A DNA stretch of 64,000 nt from Flavobacterium sp. ov086 (GCF_900187965.1 NZ_FZNL01000002.1:186001-250000); one strand, 5' to 3'. Positions 1 to 10,190 are shown, counted from the first letter of the stretch. Program-made: numbers and translations. Notes: generated from the letters alone by a model not told the origin.

Positions 1-1
1 T

Positions 2-3000
2 TGTTCTGTTGGAGTAGTATCAGCTCAAAAAAATGATGAAAAAATTTCTGGTGTTATTTTAGACGAAGCAAATGGTACTCCAGTCTTAGGAGCGAGTCTT
101 TTTATCCAGGAATCTAAAAAAAGTACAATATCGGATTCAAATGGTGAATTTACTATCGATGCAAAAAAAGATGAAACACTTATTGTTACTTACATTGGAT
201 TTGTAACTCAAAAAATTAAAGTAACCGGAAATAGAATTACTATTCAATTAAAAGAAGATATTAGTTCATTAAAAGAAGTAGTAATAATTGGTTATGGAAC
301 TTCAAAAAGAAAAGATGTAACCGGGTCAATATCTTCAATTACAGGAGATGACCTTCGAAAAACAGCTCCGGTAACTTTTGATCAGGCATTACAAGGTAAA
401 GTAGCGGGTGTAGTGGTCCAGCAAACTTCCGGCCAGCCAGGAGGTGGTGTTAATATACAAATACGTGGTCTGTCTTCTTTTGGTGGTAGTTCCCCATTAT
501 ATGTAATTGATGGAGTTATAATTGGCCAAAGTTCTCAGGGAGCCAATGGTACAAATCCATTAGCAACTATTAGTCCCGCAGATATCGAGTCTATTGATGT
601 TTTAAAAGATGCATCTGCAACTGCTATTTATGGTTCACAGGCTACCAATGGTGTAATTATAGTTACTACTAAGAGAGGTAAAGACGGGCCTACAAAAATT
701 TCTTATGAATTTTCAACTGGATTCCAAGAGAACACTAAGCAATATCCAACTATGAATTTAAAGGATTATGCTCAGTTAATTAATGACAGATCTATTGTTT
801 GGGGATTTGATAAAAGACCTGAGTTTGCTAATCCTCAGTATTTAGGTGAGGGCACCAACTGGCAAGAAGAATTGTTTAGAAGAGCTCCGGTAAAAAATCA
901 TGTACTTACTGTGAGTGGAGGGAATGATAAAACGCAATATTTGTTATCAGCTGGTTATTTTAATCAGGAAGGTATTGCTTTAGGATCTGATTTTGCCAGA
1001 GGTTCACTAAGAGTTAATTTAGATTCCAAAGCTACTAGCTGGTTAAAAATAGGTACTAACTTACAATTAGCCCATATTGAAGAAAATGTAAATTCAACAG
1101 GTTCAAATGTTATTGGAGCAGCATTAAGCCAAACACCAGATATACCGGTTAGAAATCCTGATGGTAGTTATGCTGGAGAAGAAAGTAATGAAGGATGGAT
1201 TGCAAAACGTGTAAATCCAGTTGCTTTGGCTCTTGTTAATAAAATTACTCCTAAAAGAAATCAGTTGTTTGGTAATATTTATGCAGAAATAGCATTTACA
1301 AAGGATTTGACATTTAGAAATGAGATTTCAGGAAATTTTGATCTTCAAACAAATGATGAGTATTATCCTAAATATAAGTTTGGCTTGGCGGAGAGATTAA
1401 TAAATGAGTCAAAATATAGTTATAGTCAAAATTATAATACTGCTTTTAGAAGTTTTCTTACTTATGCTAAAGTGTTTAAAAATAAATACAATGTCAATAT
1501 GATGTTAGGTCATGAGGCACAGGTAACTCAGTTTGAAAATGTTGCAGCATCAAGAAAAAATTTCATTTCAGATCAAGTTACCAATATTGGTAGTGGTGAT
1601 GTACTAACTGTTACCAATGATGGAAGAAAGGGAAGTGGTGCACAGGAATCTTTTTTTGGTCGTCTTAATTTTATTATAAGTGATAAATATTTGTTTACAG
1701 CGAACTTGCGTGCAGATGGTTCTTCAAAATTTGCATCGGCTAACCGTTGGGTAAATACTTATTCTGGAGCATTTGCATGGAGATTAAATAACGAGAAATT
1801 TTTAAAAGACGTAAAAACTATCAATGATTTAAAATTAAGGATTGGTTATGGTTTGACTAATAATCAAAATGTTAGAGAAAATGCTTATTTATCAACCTTA
1901 ATATCATCTGCAACAGCTTTAGGGGGTAATGCACAAATTATAACTAATTTAGGAAACCCTGATGTTAAATGGGAAAGTACAAAATATAGTAATGCCGGAA
2001 TTGATGCAACTTTTTTTAATTGGAGGGTTAATCTTACAGTAGATGTTTATAATCGTCTTACAGAGGGATTATTAATGCAAATCCCATTACCATTTTATTC
2101 CGGAACAACTGCCGGGTGGTCTCCGGGATCAATTAATGCTCCATTTATAAACATTGGAACTGTTAGAAATAGAGGTATAGATTTTCATATAAATACTAAA
2201 AATATAACTACTAAAAATTTCTCCTGGAGTTCTGATTTTACTTTATCTCATAATAAAAACAAGGTATTAAAATTAAATACAGACGGTGCTTCCTTACCTG
2301 GATATTTTAACAATGAAATAGTTGCTCAAACGGTAGTTGGGGGATCTATAGGTGATTTTTATGGTTACAAATTAGATGGAGGTGTATTTGCAACTGCAGA
2401 GGATTTTAAAACACATGCTTTGCCTACTTCAACAGATGGTGTTCCATTGCCAATCACACCAAATTCAGGAGGAGTATGGTATGGAGATCTTAAGTTTAAA
2501 GATTTGAATGGTGATGGTGTAATTACTGAAAAAGACAGAACGTATTTAGGCTCTCCAATTCCTGTTGCTCAACTAGGTTTTGGTAACACCTTTACTTATA
2601 AATCATTTGATTTGAATATTTTCTTTAGTTCTAATGTTGGTAATAAAGTAGTAAACGCAATGAGAGTTAATGGAGAAAATCCTTTAACTAATTATGGATA
2701 CTTATCAGCATTAAAAGATCATGCGGTACTTGCTTTAGTTAATCCAGAAGGTTCGCCTTCAGATCCCGAAAATGTATATGTTACTAACCCAAACACCACA
2801 ATTGTAGGGTTTAAAAATAATAATAGCAATCTAAACAATCGTTTCTCTGATAAATATGTTGAAGACGGCTCTTTTATTAGATGTAAAAATATTACGCTGG
2901 GATACAGATTACCTGAAAAGTTAGTAAAAAGAATTTACATGTCTTCTTTTCGTGTGTACGCTACTGTGACTAATACTTTTCTTATTACTAAATATAAAGG

Positions 3001-3106
3001 AATTGATCCCGAAGTGGGTTCGTGGAATCCATTACAGGCTGGAATTGATTACGGTTATTATCCGCAATCACGAACATTTACTTTAGGGATTAACGTGGGA
3101 CTTTAA
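2..3106 (+). CDS. SusC-like TonB-dependent outer-membrane transporter (5' partial)
   Basis: Outer-membrane importer that would take up oligosaccharides released at the surface, working with the SusD that follows. The reading frame is open from base 2, so the true start lies before the window; the first residues (CSVGVVSAQ) look like the end of a signal peptide. Next come a carboxypeptidase-regulatory-like beta-sandwich (about residues 12-90), a TonB-box-like stretch near VVIIGYG, a plug domain (LYVIDGV, SPADIESIDVLKDASATAIYG) and a long beta-barrel ending in an aromatic-rich strand (TFTLGINVGL). No STN domain is visible, so sigma/anti-sigma signalling is not indicated for this PUL. The gene is strikingly AT-rich compared with GH27, GH59 and GH74 downstream. 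The SusC assignment is secure; substrate is inferred only from neighbours. Confidence 0.95.
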   Translation, partial: CSVGVVSAQKNDEKISGVILDEANGTPVLGASLFIQESKKSTISDSNGEFTIDAKKDETLIVTYIGFVTQKIKVTGNRITIQLKEDISSLKEVVIIGYGTSKRKDVTGSISSITGDDLRKTAPVTFDQALQGKVAGVVVQQTSGQPGGGVNIQIRGLSSFGGSSPLYVIDGVIIGQSSQGANGTNPLATISPADIESIDVLKDASATAIYGSQATNGVIIVTTKRGKDGPTKISYEFSTGFQENTKQYPTMNLKDYAQLINDRSIVWGFDKRPEFANPQYLGEGTNWQEELFRRAPVKNHVLTVSGGNDKTQYLLSAGYFNQEGIALGSDFARGSLRVNLDSKATSWLKIGTNLQLAHIEENVNSTGSNVIGAALSQTPDIPVRNPDGSYAGEESNEGWIAKRVNPVALALVNKITPKRNQLFGNIYAEIAFTKDLTFRNEISGNFDLQTNDEYYPKYKFGLAERLINESKYSYSQNYNTAFRSFLTYAKVFKNKYNVNMMLGHEAQVTQFENVAASRKNFISDQVTNIGSGDVLTVTNDGRKGSGAQESFFGRLNFIISDKYLFTANLRADGSSKFASANRWVNTYSGAFAWRLNNEKFLKDVKTINDLKLRIGYGLTNNQNVRENAYLSTLISSATALGGNAQIITNLGNPDVKWESTKYSNAGIDATFFNWRVNLTVDVYNRLTEGLLMQIPLPFYSGTTAGWSPGSINAPFINIGTVRNRGIDFHINTKNITTKNFSWSSDFTLSHNKNKVLKLNTDGASLPGYFNNEIVAQTVVGGSIGDFYGYKLDGGVFATAEDFKTHALPTSTDGVPLPITPNSGGVWYGDLKFKDLNGDGVITEKDRTYLGSPIPVAQLGFGNTFTYKSFDLNIFFSSNVGNKVVNAMRVNGENPLTNYGYLSALKDHAVLALVNPEGSPSDPENVYVTNPNTTIVGFKNNNSNLNNRFSDKYVEDGSFIRCKNITLGYRLPEKLVKRIYMSSFRVYATVTNTFLITKYKGIDPEVGSWNPLQAGIDYGYYPQSRTFTLGINVGL

Positions 3107-3129
3107 TTAAAAAAATAAATATACATATT

Positions 3130-4713
3130 ATGAAATATTTACAATTCAAAAAAATTTGTGTGTTGTTTGCTGTGTTTTTTGTGGTAAGCTGTTCGGATGA
3201 TTTTCTCGACCGACCTTCTCTGTCAGAGATAAGCCCTGAAAATTTTTATCAGACAAAAGAACAAATGAGGTTAGCTACGGCGGGACTTTATGGAGGTAGA
3301 ATATGGGCGCAATGGAATAATGACGCATACATTCCTATAGGGGACATATTAAGCGGAAATCTTATTTTGCCATATGGAGGTGAAGATTTGGTACAGCTTA
3401 ACACGTTTACGCTTTCAGGAACTAACAATCGTTTATTAATTTGTTGGAAAGGGCTATATATTGTGGTTGCTCATTGTAATGTCACAATTAAGGGTATTCA
3501 AAATACGAAGGCGGCACTTTCTGAGAAAGATAAAAATGCTGCAATAGCCGAAGCAAGATTCATTCGGGCCATGGCATACTATCAACTTGTTATGGCATGG
3601 GGAGAAATACCTATCATTGAAGATAATTTTAGCTTAATACAAGCACCTTTAGTAAACAAAAATAAAGTAGCAGATGGTTACCGATTTATTACTGAAGATT
3701 TAATTTTTGCTGCCGAAAATCTTCCTAAAACTGATGAGAAAGGCAGAGCTACCAGCTGGTCGGCAAAAGGGATGTTAAGTAAAGTATATTTAACAATGTC
3801 AGGATTAGGCCAACAAGGTGGTGCGCGTAATCAGGAATATTTAGATAAGGCAAAAAGTTATGCAAAAGATGTAATTGAAAACAGTGGTGCAGTATTACTT
3901 CCGAGTTATAAAGATCTTTTCAGAACACAATTCAATGATAGTCCAGAATCATTATTTGCACTGCAATGGTCTACTACTAATGGTGGTTGGAATGAAGGTA
4001 ATCAGTTATTGACCTACTCGCCAAGTAATGATATTGTGCCTCAAAAATCGTTTGCTTTTGGATCTGCTGATCCAAGTTACGATTTGTATTTAGCATATAC
4101 CAGACAGGATTCCATAAGACGTAAAGTGAGTATTATGCTCCCTGGAGATCATTATGCCGAGTTAAATGCTGCTGGAGGTGGATATACTTGTACCAGACCG
4201 GGGATGAAGAAACATATTATTGGTAATGAGATCGATAACAATAATTCTGCAATGACGACTTTATCTTCTATAGAGCATAATTCCTTACTTAGATTAGCAG
4301 ATATTTATTTAATATATGCTGAGGCTATCCTTGGTAATAATGGATCTACAAGTGATGCCAATGCGTTAATGTATTTTAATAAGGTAAGAGAGCGAGCAGG
4401 TGTTGATCCGGTGACAGTACTTAATACAGATGTAATTCTACATGAAAGGAGGGTTGAATTTGCTTGTGAAGGACAATACTGGTTTGATTTAATTAGACTT
4501 TCTTATTATAATCCTGTTAAAGCTGTTGAACTTCTTAGTAATCAAAAAAGGGTAACATTTGATTATGATAAGGCTACTGAAGTTGCTACACCTAAAGATC
4601 CTATAGGAATTATTTCTCCGGCAACCTTTGGCACTTTTACTTTACAATTGCCTGCATCAGAAATAATTGCAAATCCAAAATTAAATCAACCTTCAGTGTC
4701 TTATTATAAATAG
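3130..4713 (+). CDS. SusD/RagB-like surface glycan-binding lipoprotein
   Basis: Lid protein of the SusCD importer, predicted on the outside of the outer membrane. The N-terminus is a lipoprotein signal with lipobox VVSC and lipidated Cys21, followed by SDDFLDRP, typical of SusD proteins. TPR-like helices with YYQLVMAWGEIP and the C-terminal RRVEFACEGQYWFDLIRL block are family hallmarks. Length (527 aa) is normal. It starts 23 bases after SusC and ends 19 bases before the next gene, so the three are surely cotranscribed. Confidence 0.95.
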   Translation: MKYLQFKKICVLFAVFFVVSCSDDFLDRPSLSEISPENFYQTKEQMRLATAGLYGGRIWAQWNNDAYIPIGDILSGNLILPYGGEDLVQLNTFTLSGTNNRLLICWKGLYIVVAHCNVTIKGIQNTKAALSEKDKNAAIAEARFIRAMAYYQLVMAWGEIPIIEDNFSLIQAPLVNKNKVADGYRFITEDLIFAAENLPKTDEKGRATSWSAKGMLSKVYLTMSGLGQQGGARNQEYLDKAKSYAKDVIENSGAVLLPSYKDLFRTQFNDSPESLFALQWSTTNGGWNEGNQLLTYSPSNDIVPQKSFAFGSADPSYDLYLAYTRQDSIRRKVSIMLPGDHYAELNAAGGGYTCTRPGMKKHIIGNEIDNNNSAMTTLSSIEHNSLLRLADIYLIYAEAILGNNGSTSDANALMYFNKVRERAGVDPVTVLNTDVILHERRVEFACEGQYWFDLIRLSYYNPVKAVELLSNQKRVTFDYDKATEVATPKDPIGIISPATFGTFTLQLPASEIIANPKLNQPSVSYYK

Positions 4714-4732
4714 TAATAAAAAATATATAAAT

Positions 4733-6238
4733 ATGAAAAAATTATTAAATAACCGTATTAGTTATTTGCTATTTGTAATCATGGTATTGATTATTAATGT
4801 GTTAGCATCTTGTAATAATGATGACGATTCAAGTAGCGATCCTGTTATTACAGCAGTAAGGAACTATGCAGCCGCACCTAATGATACATTAGTAAAAAGT
4901 CTTGTCCCTGGGCAATGGATTGTAATTCATGGGAATAATTTAAAAAATGCCATTAAAATAAAGTTTAATGGTGTTTCTGCTGACTTTGATGCAGGATTGT
5001 TTTCAGATAAAACAGCTGTTTTACAAGTTCCCTGGTCATTGCCTTATAATAACCTTGACCCTGATGTTGTTAATACGATACAATATGTTACCACTACCGG
5101 AACAACTACTTTTAAATTTAATGTAAATGCGCCGCCAGCTACCATCACAGGCAATTCGATGACTGCTGGTACTAAAGTAGGTGATTCGATTTATATATAT
5201 GGTACTAATTTATATTTGATAGAAAAATTGACTATAGCAGGTACGGATATTTCGCCACTTAAAAAAGCAGATAATGGTAGTTCTATAGGATTTGTACTTC
5301 CTGAAATTAAAGCTCCAATGCCTTGGGCCGGAGTGCTTGTTGCTGCCTCTGGTACCTATGAATTTAATGTTTTAATTGTTCCGGAAATTTATGCTGTTTC
5401 TAATGCAAATCCTTCGGTTGGCGATTCGATACGTATAATTGGTAAAAATTTAAATGGTATTTCAAGTTTTAGTTTTGGAAGTAAGACTATTACAGATTTT
5501 ATAGAAGATCCAGATGGTCTTTATGTTAAGTTTTTGGCTCCTGACAAGAACAGTTACTCTAGTGGACCGGTAACCATTGTGAACAGTTATGGAACGGTTG
5601 CTACCCCTTATGATATAAATACTCAAGACAAAAAATGGTTAGGTCTTTTAGCAAATTTTGAGTGGGGTGATTATTTTGGTTATCGTTGGTCTGGAGATAT
5701 TAAATTAGCTTATGACCTGGCCGATTTTAATGGTCCGATGGGATCAAATCATAGTCAGTATGTGTATTTTGATTCTCCTGTATTAGATGGCGGTGCCAGT
5801 AAGTACGCCCCATTAGGTGCTATTAACGCTGGTGATAAATGGATGCCTGCAGAAAACTTGACAGATCCTGTAGAAAATTGGGGACTTCAATTTGAAATAA
5901 GTGTGGCTCACCCATGGGATGGAGGTACTCTTTATATTAGAACTGAATTTGCAGGTGACAGTTTTGTAGCGCGTTATGAGCCATGGAAAATTCCAGGTTC
6001 TAATAAGACCCGTGCTTATAAAACGAATGGTTGGCAAACCGTAACGATTCCTTTATCTGAATTCAGATCAAAAGTTAATGAATTAGGGGATGGTATATCA
6101 GCTGAACGTTTAAATCAATTATTAGGAGGTACTGGCGTTAGTAGTTATGATTTTACCCTTAAAAATTTCGCTTCTTTTAAAACAACAACAGGTTTTTATG
6201 CCGCTATTGACAATATTAGGGTTGTGAAAATAAAATAA
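4733..6238 (+). CDS. IPT/TIG-type surface glycan-binding protein (SGBP-B-like)
   Basis: Non-catalytic lipoprotein that would capture polysaccharide at the cell surface beside SusCD. Lipobox LASC gives Cys27, followed by an acidic NNDDDSSSD linker. Residues about 35-295 hold successive Ig-like IPT/TIG repeats, recognisable from recurring VGDSIYIYGTNL and VGDSIRIIGKNL strands. The C-terminal 200 residues are rich in Trp and Tyr (FEWGDYFGYRW, AHPWDGGTLYIR, YEPWKIPGS) and match the layout of the C-terminal glycan-binding domain of Bacteroidota SGBP-B proteins, first described for xyloglucan. That domain also occurs in loci for other glycans, so alone it does not prove the substrate. A hairpin follows the gene at 6286-6324. 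Confidence 0.85.
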   Translation: MKKLLNNRISYLLFVIMVLIINVLASCNNDDDSSSDPVITAVRNYAAAPNDTLVKSLVPGQWIVIHGNNLKNAIKIKFNGVSADFDAGLFSDKTAVLQVPWSLPYNNLDPDVVNTIQYVTTTGTTTFKFNVNAPPATITGNSMTAGTKVGDSIYIYGTNLYLIEKLTIAGTDISPLKKADNGSSIGFVLPEIKAPMPWAGVLVAASGTYEFNVLIVPEIYAVSNANPSVGDSIRIIGKNLNGISSFSFGSKTITDFIEDPDGLYVKFLAPDKNSYSSGPVTIVNSYGTVATPYDINTQDKKWLGLLANFEWGDYFGYRWSGDIKLAYDLADFNGPMGSNHSQYVYFDSPVLDGGASKYAPLGAINAGDKWMPAENLTDPVENWGLQFEISVAHPWDGGTLYIRTEFAGDSFVARYEPWKIPGSNKTRAYKTNGWQTVTIPLSEFRSKVNELGDGISAERLNQLLGGTGVSSYDFTLKNFASFKTTTGFYAAIDNIRVVKIK

Positions 6239-6285
6239 CCAAATATTTTAATTTAATAACACAGAGCATTAATAGTTTATTTAAG

Positions 6286-6324
6286 ACCTACAGCTACTTC
6301 ATGAAAGTTAAATTCCCTGTAGGT
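6286..6324 (+). terminator. Stem-loop between SGBP and GH5 genes
   Basis: ACCTACAG (6286-6293) pairs with CTGTAGGT (6317-6324) around a 23-base loop, followed by TTTAAAT. It separates the SusCD-SGBP trio from the enzyme genes. Partial termination here would make binding proteins more abundant than enzymes; that role is inferred. Confidence 0.5.
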
Positions 6325-6360
6325 TTTAAATAAAAATTCATTAATTAAAAAATAAAAAAA

Positions 6361-7830
6361 ATGAAAATCAAACATTTTTATAAAATACTACTACTGTTGA
6401 TCGTTACTTGTTTTTCGGTCTCTTGTTCTAATAATGGGGATGAAGCCCCACAGTTATCGGTTTCAGTAAAAACGGTTTCTTTTGAACCAGAAGGAGGTAC
6501 ATCAGGAGAAATTACTATTGATGCAAACAGTACATGGACTATTGCTAATTCTGGAACATCCTGGTTGCAAATCACAAAAACAAGCGGTAATAATGGGACT
6601 ACTGTAACATCAATAACAGCTTTGAGTAACGAATCTGGATTAGCTCGCTCTGTTATACTAAATGTAGAGGCAGATAATGGTCAGGCCCGAAGAATTATTG
6701 TTACACAAACCGGTTATTTATATCCATCATATAATTTAACGCCTAAAGCTCCCGATGCAACCGATATGAGCAGTACAGCTGTGCAATTGGCAGCAAAAAT
6801 GAAAATGGGAATAAATTTTGGCAATACGATGGAATCACCAGTCGAAGGGGAGTGGGTGAATAGTAAAATTACAAAAGAGTATGTGAAATTTGTAAAAGAA
6901 AAAGGTTTCAATGCCGTGCGACTTCCTACTGGCTGGGTTTGGTCCCATTTAAGCGATTCGGATAAAATGAAAATTGACCCGGCATGGCTTGCCAGAGTGA
7001 AAGAAGTTGTTCAATGGTGTGTGGAAAATGATATGTATGTAATACTTAATTCTCACGGAGATAATGGCTGGCTTGAAAACAATGTCACTCCGGAAAAGAA
7101 AGAGGTGATTAATCAGAAACTAAGGGCGATATGGCAGCAGATTGCTACAACCATGCGTGACTTTGACGAACACCTTATTTTTGCAGGTACGAATGAACCT
7201 AAGGCAGATACTCCTGAGCAAATGGAAATTCTTAATAGTTATCACGAAACATTCATTAAGGCGGTTCGTTCAACGGGTGGAAAAAACAGTTATAGAGTGT
7301 TGGTTGTGCAGGGACCTCACACTGACCCTAATAAAACTGCTACTTTGATGACAACTCTTCCTAAAGACGAGATTCCTAACAAGTTGATAGTTGAGGTGCA
7401 TGACTACACACCTGCTACATTTACGTTATTGAATGATGGAGATGCAAGTTGGGGAAAAGCAATTTACTACTGGGGAACTGGAAATCATTCTACTATTGAG
7501 CCAGACCGCAACGCCACCGGTGAAGAAGAGAGTCTGATCGATACTGAATTCAAAAGAATAAAAGAGAATTTTATAGATAAAGGGATTCCTGTAATACTAG
7601 GCGAATATGCATCATGGAGGAGGACTGCCGCCACTAACAGCAAGTATCTTCCTTTGGATATGGATAAGCACAATCAGTCTGTGAATTACTGGGCAAAGTA
7701 TGTGACTAAACAGGCTAGAGTAAATGGTGTTGTGCCATTCTGGTGGGAGATAGGTTTTCTTTTTGACAGAAAGAATAATGTGATATTGGATCAAGCGATG
7801 TATGATAATATTATTGAAGGATATAAATAA
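6361..7830 (+). CDS. BACON-domain GH5 endo-beta-glucanase lipoprotein
   Basis: Predicted surface endo-acting glycosidase that makes the first cuts in the beta-1,4-glucan backbone. Lipobox SVSC gives lipidated Cys22. Residues about 30-118 form a BACON domain (SFEPEGGTSG, NSTWTI, RIIVTQTG), as in the Bacteroides surface xyloglucanase BoGH5A. The catalytic barrel starts near residue 145 with MGINFGNTME. Acid/base Glu279 lies in AGTNEP and nucleophile Glu415 in VILGEYA; VILNSHGDNGWLEN is the usual NxH region. I assign GH5 firmly but the subfamily only tentatively (GH5_4 or a close relative). Its signal peptide is nearly the same as that of the next gene, GH27. Confidence 0.88.
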   Translation: MKIKHFYKILLLLIVTCFSVSCSNNGDEAPQLSVSVKTVSFEPEGGTSGEITIDANSTWTIANSGTSWLQITKTSGNNGTTVTSITALSNESGLARSVILNVEADNGQARRIIVTQTGYLYPSYNLTPKAPDATDMSSTAVQLAAKMKMGINFGNTMESPVEGEWVNSKITKEYVKFVKEKGFNAVRLPTGWVWSHLSDSDKMKIDPAWLARVKEVVQWCVENDMYVILNSHGDNGWLENNVTPEKKEVINQKLRAIWQQIATTMRDFDEHLIFAGTNEPKADTPEQMEILNSYHETFIKAVRSTGGKNSYRVLVVQGPHTDPNKTATLMTTLPKDEIPNKLIVEVHDYTPATFTLLNDGDASWGKAIYYWGTGNHSTIEPDRNATGEEESLIDTEFKRIKENFIDKGIPVILGEYASWRRTAATNSKYLPLDMDKHNQSVNYWAKYVTKQARVNGVVPFWWEIGFLFDRKNNVILDQAMYDNIIEGYK

Positions 7831-7909
7831 TAGTAAGGCGCTATAATTAAACAAGAATCAGTTTGTAGATATCTTGTATTGCTGCCATTAAGCAAGGATT
7901 GAATTTAAA

Positions 7910-7939
7910 AAATCTGTGACTTTTACCAGTCACAGATTT
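7910..7939 (+). terminator. 12-bp perfect stem-loop between GH5 and GH27
   Basis: AAATCTGTGACT (7910-7921) and AGTCACAGATTT (7928-7939) form a perfect 12-bp stem with loop TTTACC. It lies 80 bases after the GH5 stop. There is no strong T-tract, so it may be an mRNA-stabilising or attenuating hairpin. Its position inside the upstream-extended GH27 frame argues for the later GH27 start. Confidence 0.65.
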
Positions 7940-8005
7940 ACTTATAAAAGAATTCTCAATGAAACAATGAATCTAAAATTTATGGATTCTAAAAAGAACC
8001 AAAAA

Positions 8006-10021
8006 ATGAAACGTAAACATTTTTATAAAATTATTTTACTGCTGATCGTTAGCGGTACTCTTTCCGCACAAACGGTTTGGTTAGATGAACTGGATCTTAG
8101 CGTAGCTTCACAGGGCTGGGGTGTACCTAAAAAAAACAGGACGGTTGATGACAATATCATGACTATCGCTGGCAAAACCTTTGAGCGTGGCTTCGGCACA
8201 CACGCAGAAAGTTCTCTTTTTATCCAACTCGATGGTAAGGCAAATTCGTTTACCGCACAGGTGGGCATTGATGATGAAGTGAAAGGACGTCAGCCAGCCG
8301 TAGAGTTTATAGTATTCGGTGATGGAGCGAAACTTTGGGCGAGCGGTGTAATGCATGAAGGTGATGCTGCCCGGCTATGTAGTGTTAAACTTTTGGGTGT
8401 GAAACAACTTGAGCTGCGGGTAACAGACGCAGGAGACGGTGGCAGCGATCATGCCAACTGGGCTGATGCTAAATTTGAGGCGACAGGCGTATCAACTTTT
8501 GCTACTTTTTATCCTGTCCCAAGTGAGCCCTACATTCTTACCCCTAAGCCATCGGCAAAACCGAAGATTAATAGCGCAAGCGTTTTTGGTGTCCGCCCAG
8601 GCTCGCCGCTTCAGTTCAGGATACCTGCTACCGGAGACCGACCAATGACCTTTCTGGTTACTGGCTTGCCTCAGGGATTAAAGCTGGATCAAAAAACAGG
8701 ACTTATTACTGGTAAGCTTGTAAAAGCCGGCACTTACGTTATTCAATTGAAGGCAAAGAATGCAAAGGGTATAGCCGAAAAAAGTTTGCGCATTATCTGT
8801 GGTGATAAAATTGCACTTACCCCGCCAATGGGCTGGAATAGCTGGAATTGTTTTGCTCATGAAGTTTCTGGTGAAAAAATTAAACGGGCTGCGGAAGCAA
8901 TGGTGAAAAGCGGACTTATAAATTATGGATGGAATTATATAAATATTGACGACTACTGGCAAAATAACCGCGATTCGACAGATCCTTCCCTGCAAGGTAA
9001 GCTGCGTGACGAGGCTGGTACTATAGTTCCTAATAAAAGGTTTGAAGATATGAAAGGTCTGACGGATTATGTGCACGATCTCGGTTTGAAGATAGGAATC
9101 TATTCCAGCCCTGGTCCCTGGACCTGTGGTGGCTGTGCGGGTAGTTATGGTCATGAAAAGCAAGATGCCGAAACGTATGCCAAATGGGGTTTCGATTATC
9201 TGAAATACGATTGGTGCAGCTATGGAGGAGCCCTAAATGGAATACCTGATAACGACCCAAACAAAGTAATCTCGATATCTTACAATGGAGGTTATCAATT
9301 GTCTACCGCAGTCAAACCATACAAACTAATGGGAGAGTATATCCATGAGCAACCCCGTGACATTGTTTTCAGCTTGTGTCAGTACGGAATGTCGGATGTT
9401 TGGAAATGGGGTGATTCGGTAGGCGGAAACACCTGGCGTACAACGAATGATATATTGGATACCTGGTCCAACGTTAAAGGCATTGCATTAGCTCAGGATC
9501 AGTCTGCAGCCTTCGCTAAACCCGGTAACTGGAACGATGCGGACATGCTGGTTGTAGGAACAGTAGGCTGGGGTAACCTCCATCCGAGCAGGCTTAAACC
9601 GGATGAGCAGTATCTTCACGTGAGCCTTTGGAGCCTTTTCTCTACTCCTCTGCTTCTGGGTTGCGATCTGGAAAAGTTGGATGACTTTACCCTGAATTTA
9701 TTGACAAACGATGAAGTGATTGCCGTTAATCAGGATGCTCTTGGCAAACAGGCTACCTGTGTTCAGACTATCGGAGATTTACGCATTTATGTAAAAGAAT
9801 TGGAGGATGGAAGTCGTGTAGCAGGCTTTTGCAATTTCGGTCTGGAGAAAGTGGATATCTCGTACAAGGACCTGAATAAGCTTGGTATTTCCGGAAAGCA
9901 AAAGGTACGTGATCTTTGGCGTCAGAAAGATATTATAACAATCCATGCGGACAAAGAAGCTCTTTCGGTGAAGGTTCCGATGCATGGAGTGGCTCTGTAC
10001 AAATTTACGCCGGTTAAATAG
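8006..10021 (+). CDS. GH27 alpha-galactosidase with N-terminal NPCBM
   Basis: Exo-acting retaining enzyme that would remove terminal alpha-D-galactose. I start at 8006 because this Met begins a clean signal peptide (MKRKHFYKII...GTLSAQ) that an upstream frame-open start at 7916 would bury. Residues about 22-165 are an NPCBM-like domain (RGFGTHAESSL, DAGDGGSDHANWADA); about 195-265 an Ig-like putative linker; the GH27 barrel starts at LTPPMGWNSWNCF. Nucleophile is Asp402 (YLKYDW) and acid/base Asp482, four residues after Arg478. Both galactose-binding aspartates are present (Asp315-Asp316 in NIDDYW), unlike the second GH27 at 33460. No lipobox, so periplasmic. Where alpha-galactose sits in the target glycan is unclear. 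Confidence 0.9.
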   Translation: MKRKHFYKIILLLIVSGTLSAQTVWLDELDLSVASQGWGVPKKNRTVDDNIMTIAGKTFERGFGTHAESSLFIQLDGKANSFTAQVGIDDEVKGRQPAVEFIVFGDGAKLWASGVMHEGDAARLCSVKLLGVKQLELRVTDAGDGGSDHANWADAKFEATGVSTFATFYPVPSEPYILTPKPSAKPKINSASVFGVRPGSPLQFRIPATGDRPMTFLVTGLPQGLKLDQKTGLITGKLVKAGTYVIQLKAKNAKGIAEKSLRIICGDKIALTPPMGWNSWNCFAHEVSGEKIKRAAEAMVKSGLINYGWNYINIDDYWQNNRDSTDPSLQGKLRDEAGTIVPNKRFEDMKGLTDYVHDLGLKIGIYSSPGPWTCGGCAGSYGHEKQDAETYAKWGFDYLKYDWCSYGGALNGIPDNDPNKVISISYNGGYQLSTAVKPYKLMGEYIHEQPRDIVFSLCQYGMSDVWKWGDSVGGNTWRTTNDILDTWSNVKGIALAQDQSAAFAKPGNWNDADMLVVGTVGWGNLHPSRLKPDEQYLHVSLWSLFSTPLLLGCDLEKLDDFTLNLLTNDEVIAVNQDALGKQATCVQTIGDLRIYVKELEDGSRVAGFCNFGLEKVDISYKDLNKLGISGKQKVRDLWRQKDIITIHADKEALSVKVPMHGVALYKFTPVK

Positions 10022-10130
10022 CTCCACCGTGCTTTGATGCATTATAAAAGATAAATACATGAAATTTAAATTTTTCAATCTGTTCATTTTGTAGATAGTT
10101 ACTGCCTTTAGATTAGGCAAGTGCACAAAC

Positions 10131-10190
10131 TAATCCCGAGTTGGCGCAGTCGTGTCGCGCGCGCCAGCTAAAGCAACGGCCATCAATGGT
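10131..10190. other. Short GC-rich patch before GH59
   Basis: About 60 bases between GH27 and GH59 are much richer in G and C than other intergenic DNA here (for example TCGTGTCGCGCGCGCCAGC). The patch is in frame with GH59 and would extend it, but the protein it would add is not signal-like. Possible remnant of transferred DNA; function unknown. Confidence 0.45.

Noticed and set aside
7916..8005. Upstream-extended start for the first GH27
   Set aside because: It would run through a perfect 12-bp hairpin and place the signal peptide 30 residues in.
8678..9163. 161-codon open frame on the minus strand inside GH27
   Set aside because: Lies opposite a well-supported GH27 catalytic domain and has no domain or leader of its own.
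6361..10021. Reading the locus as a galactomannan PUL from GH5 plus GH27
   Set aside because: No GH26 or GH130 is present, and GH74, GH29, GH127 and GH51 do not fit mannan.
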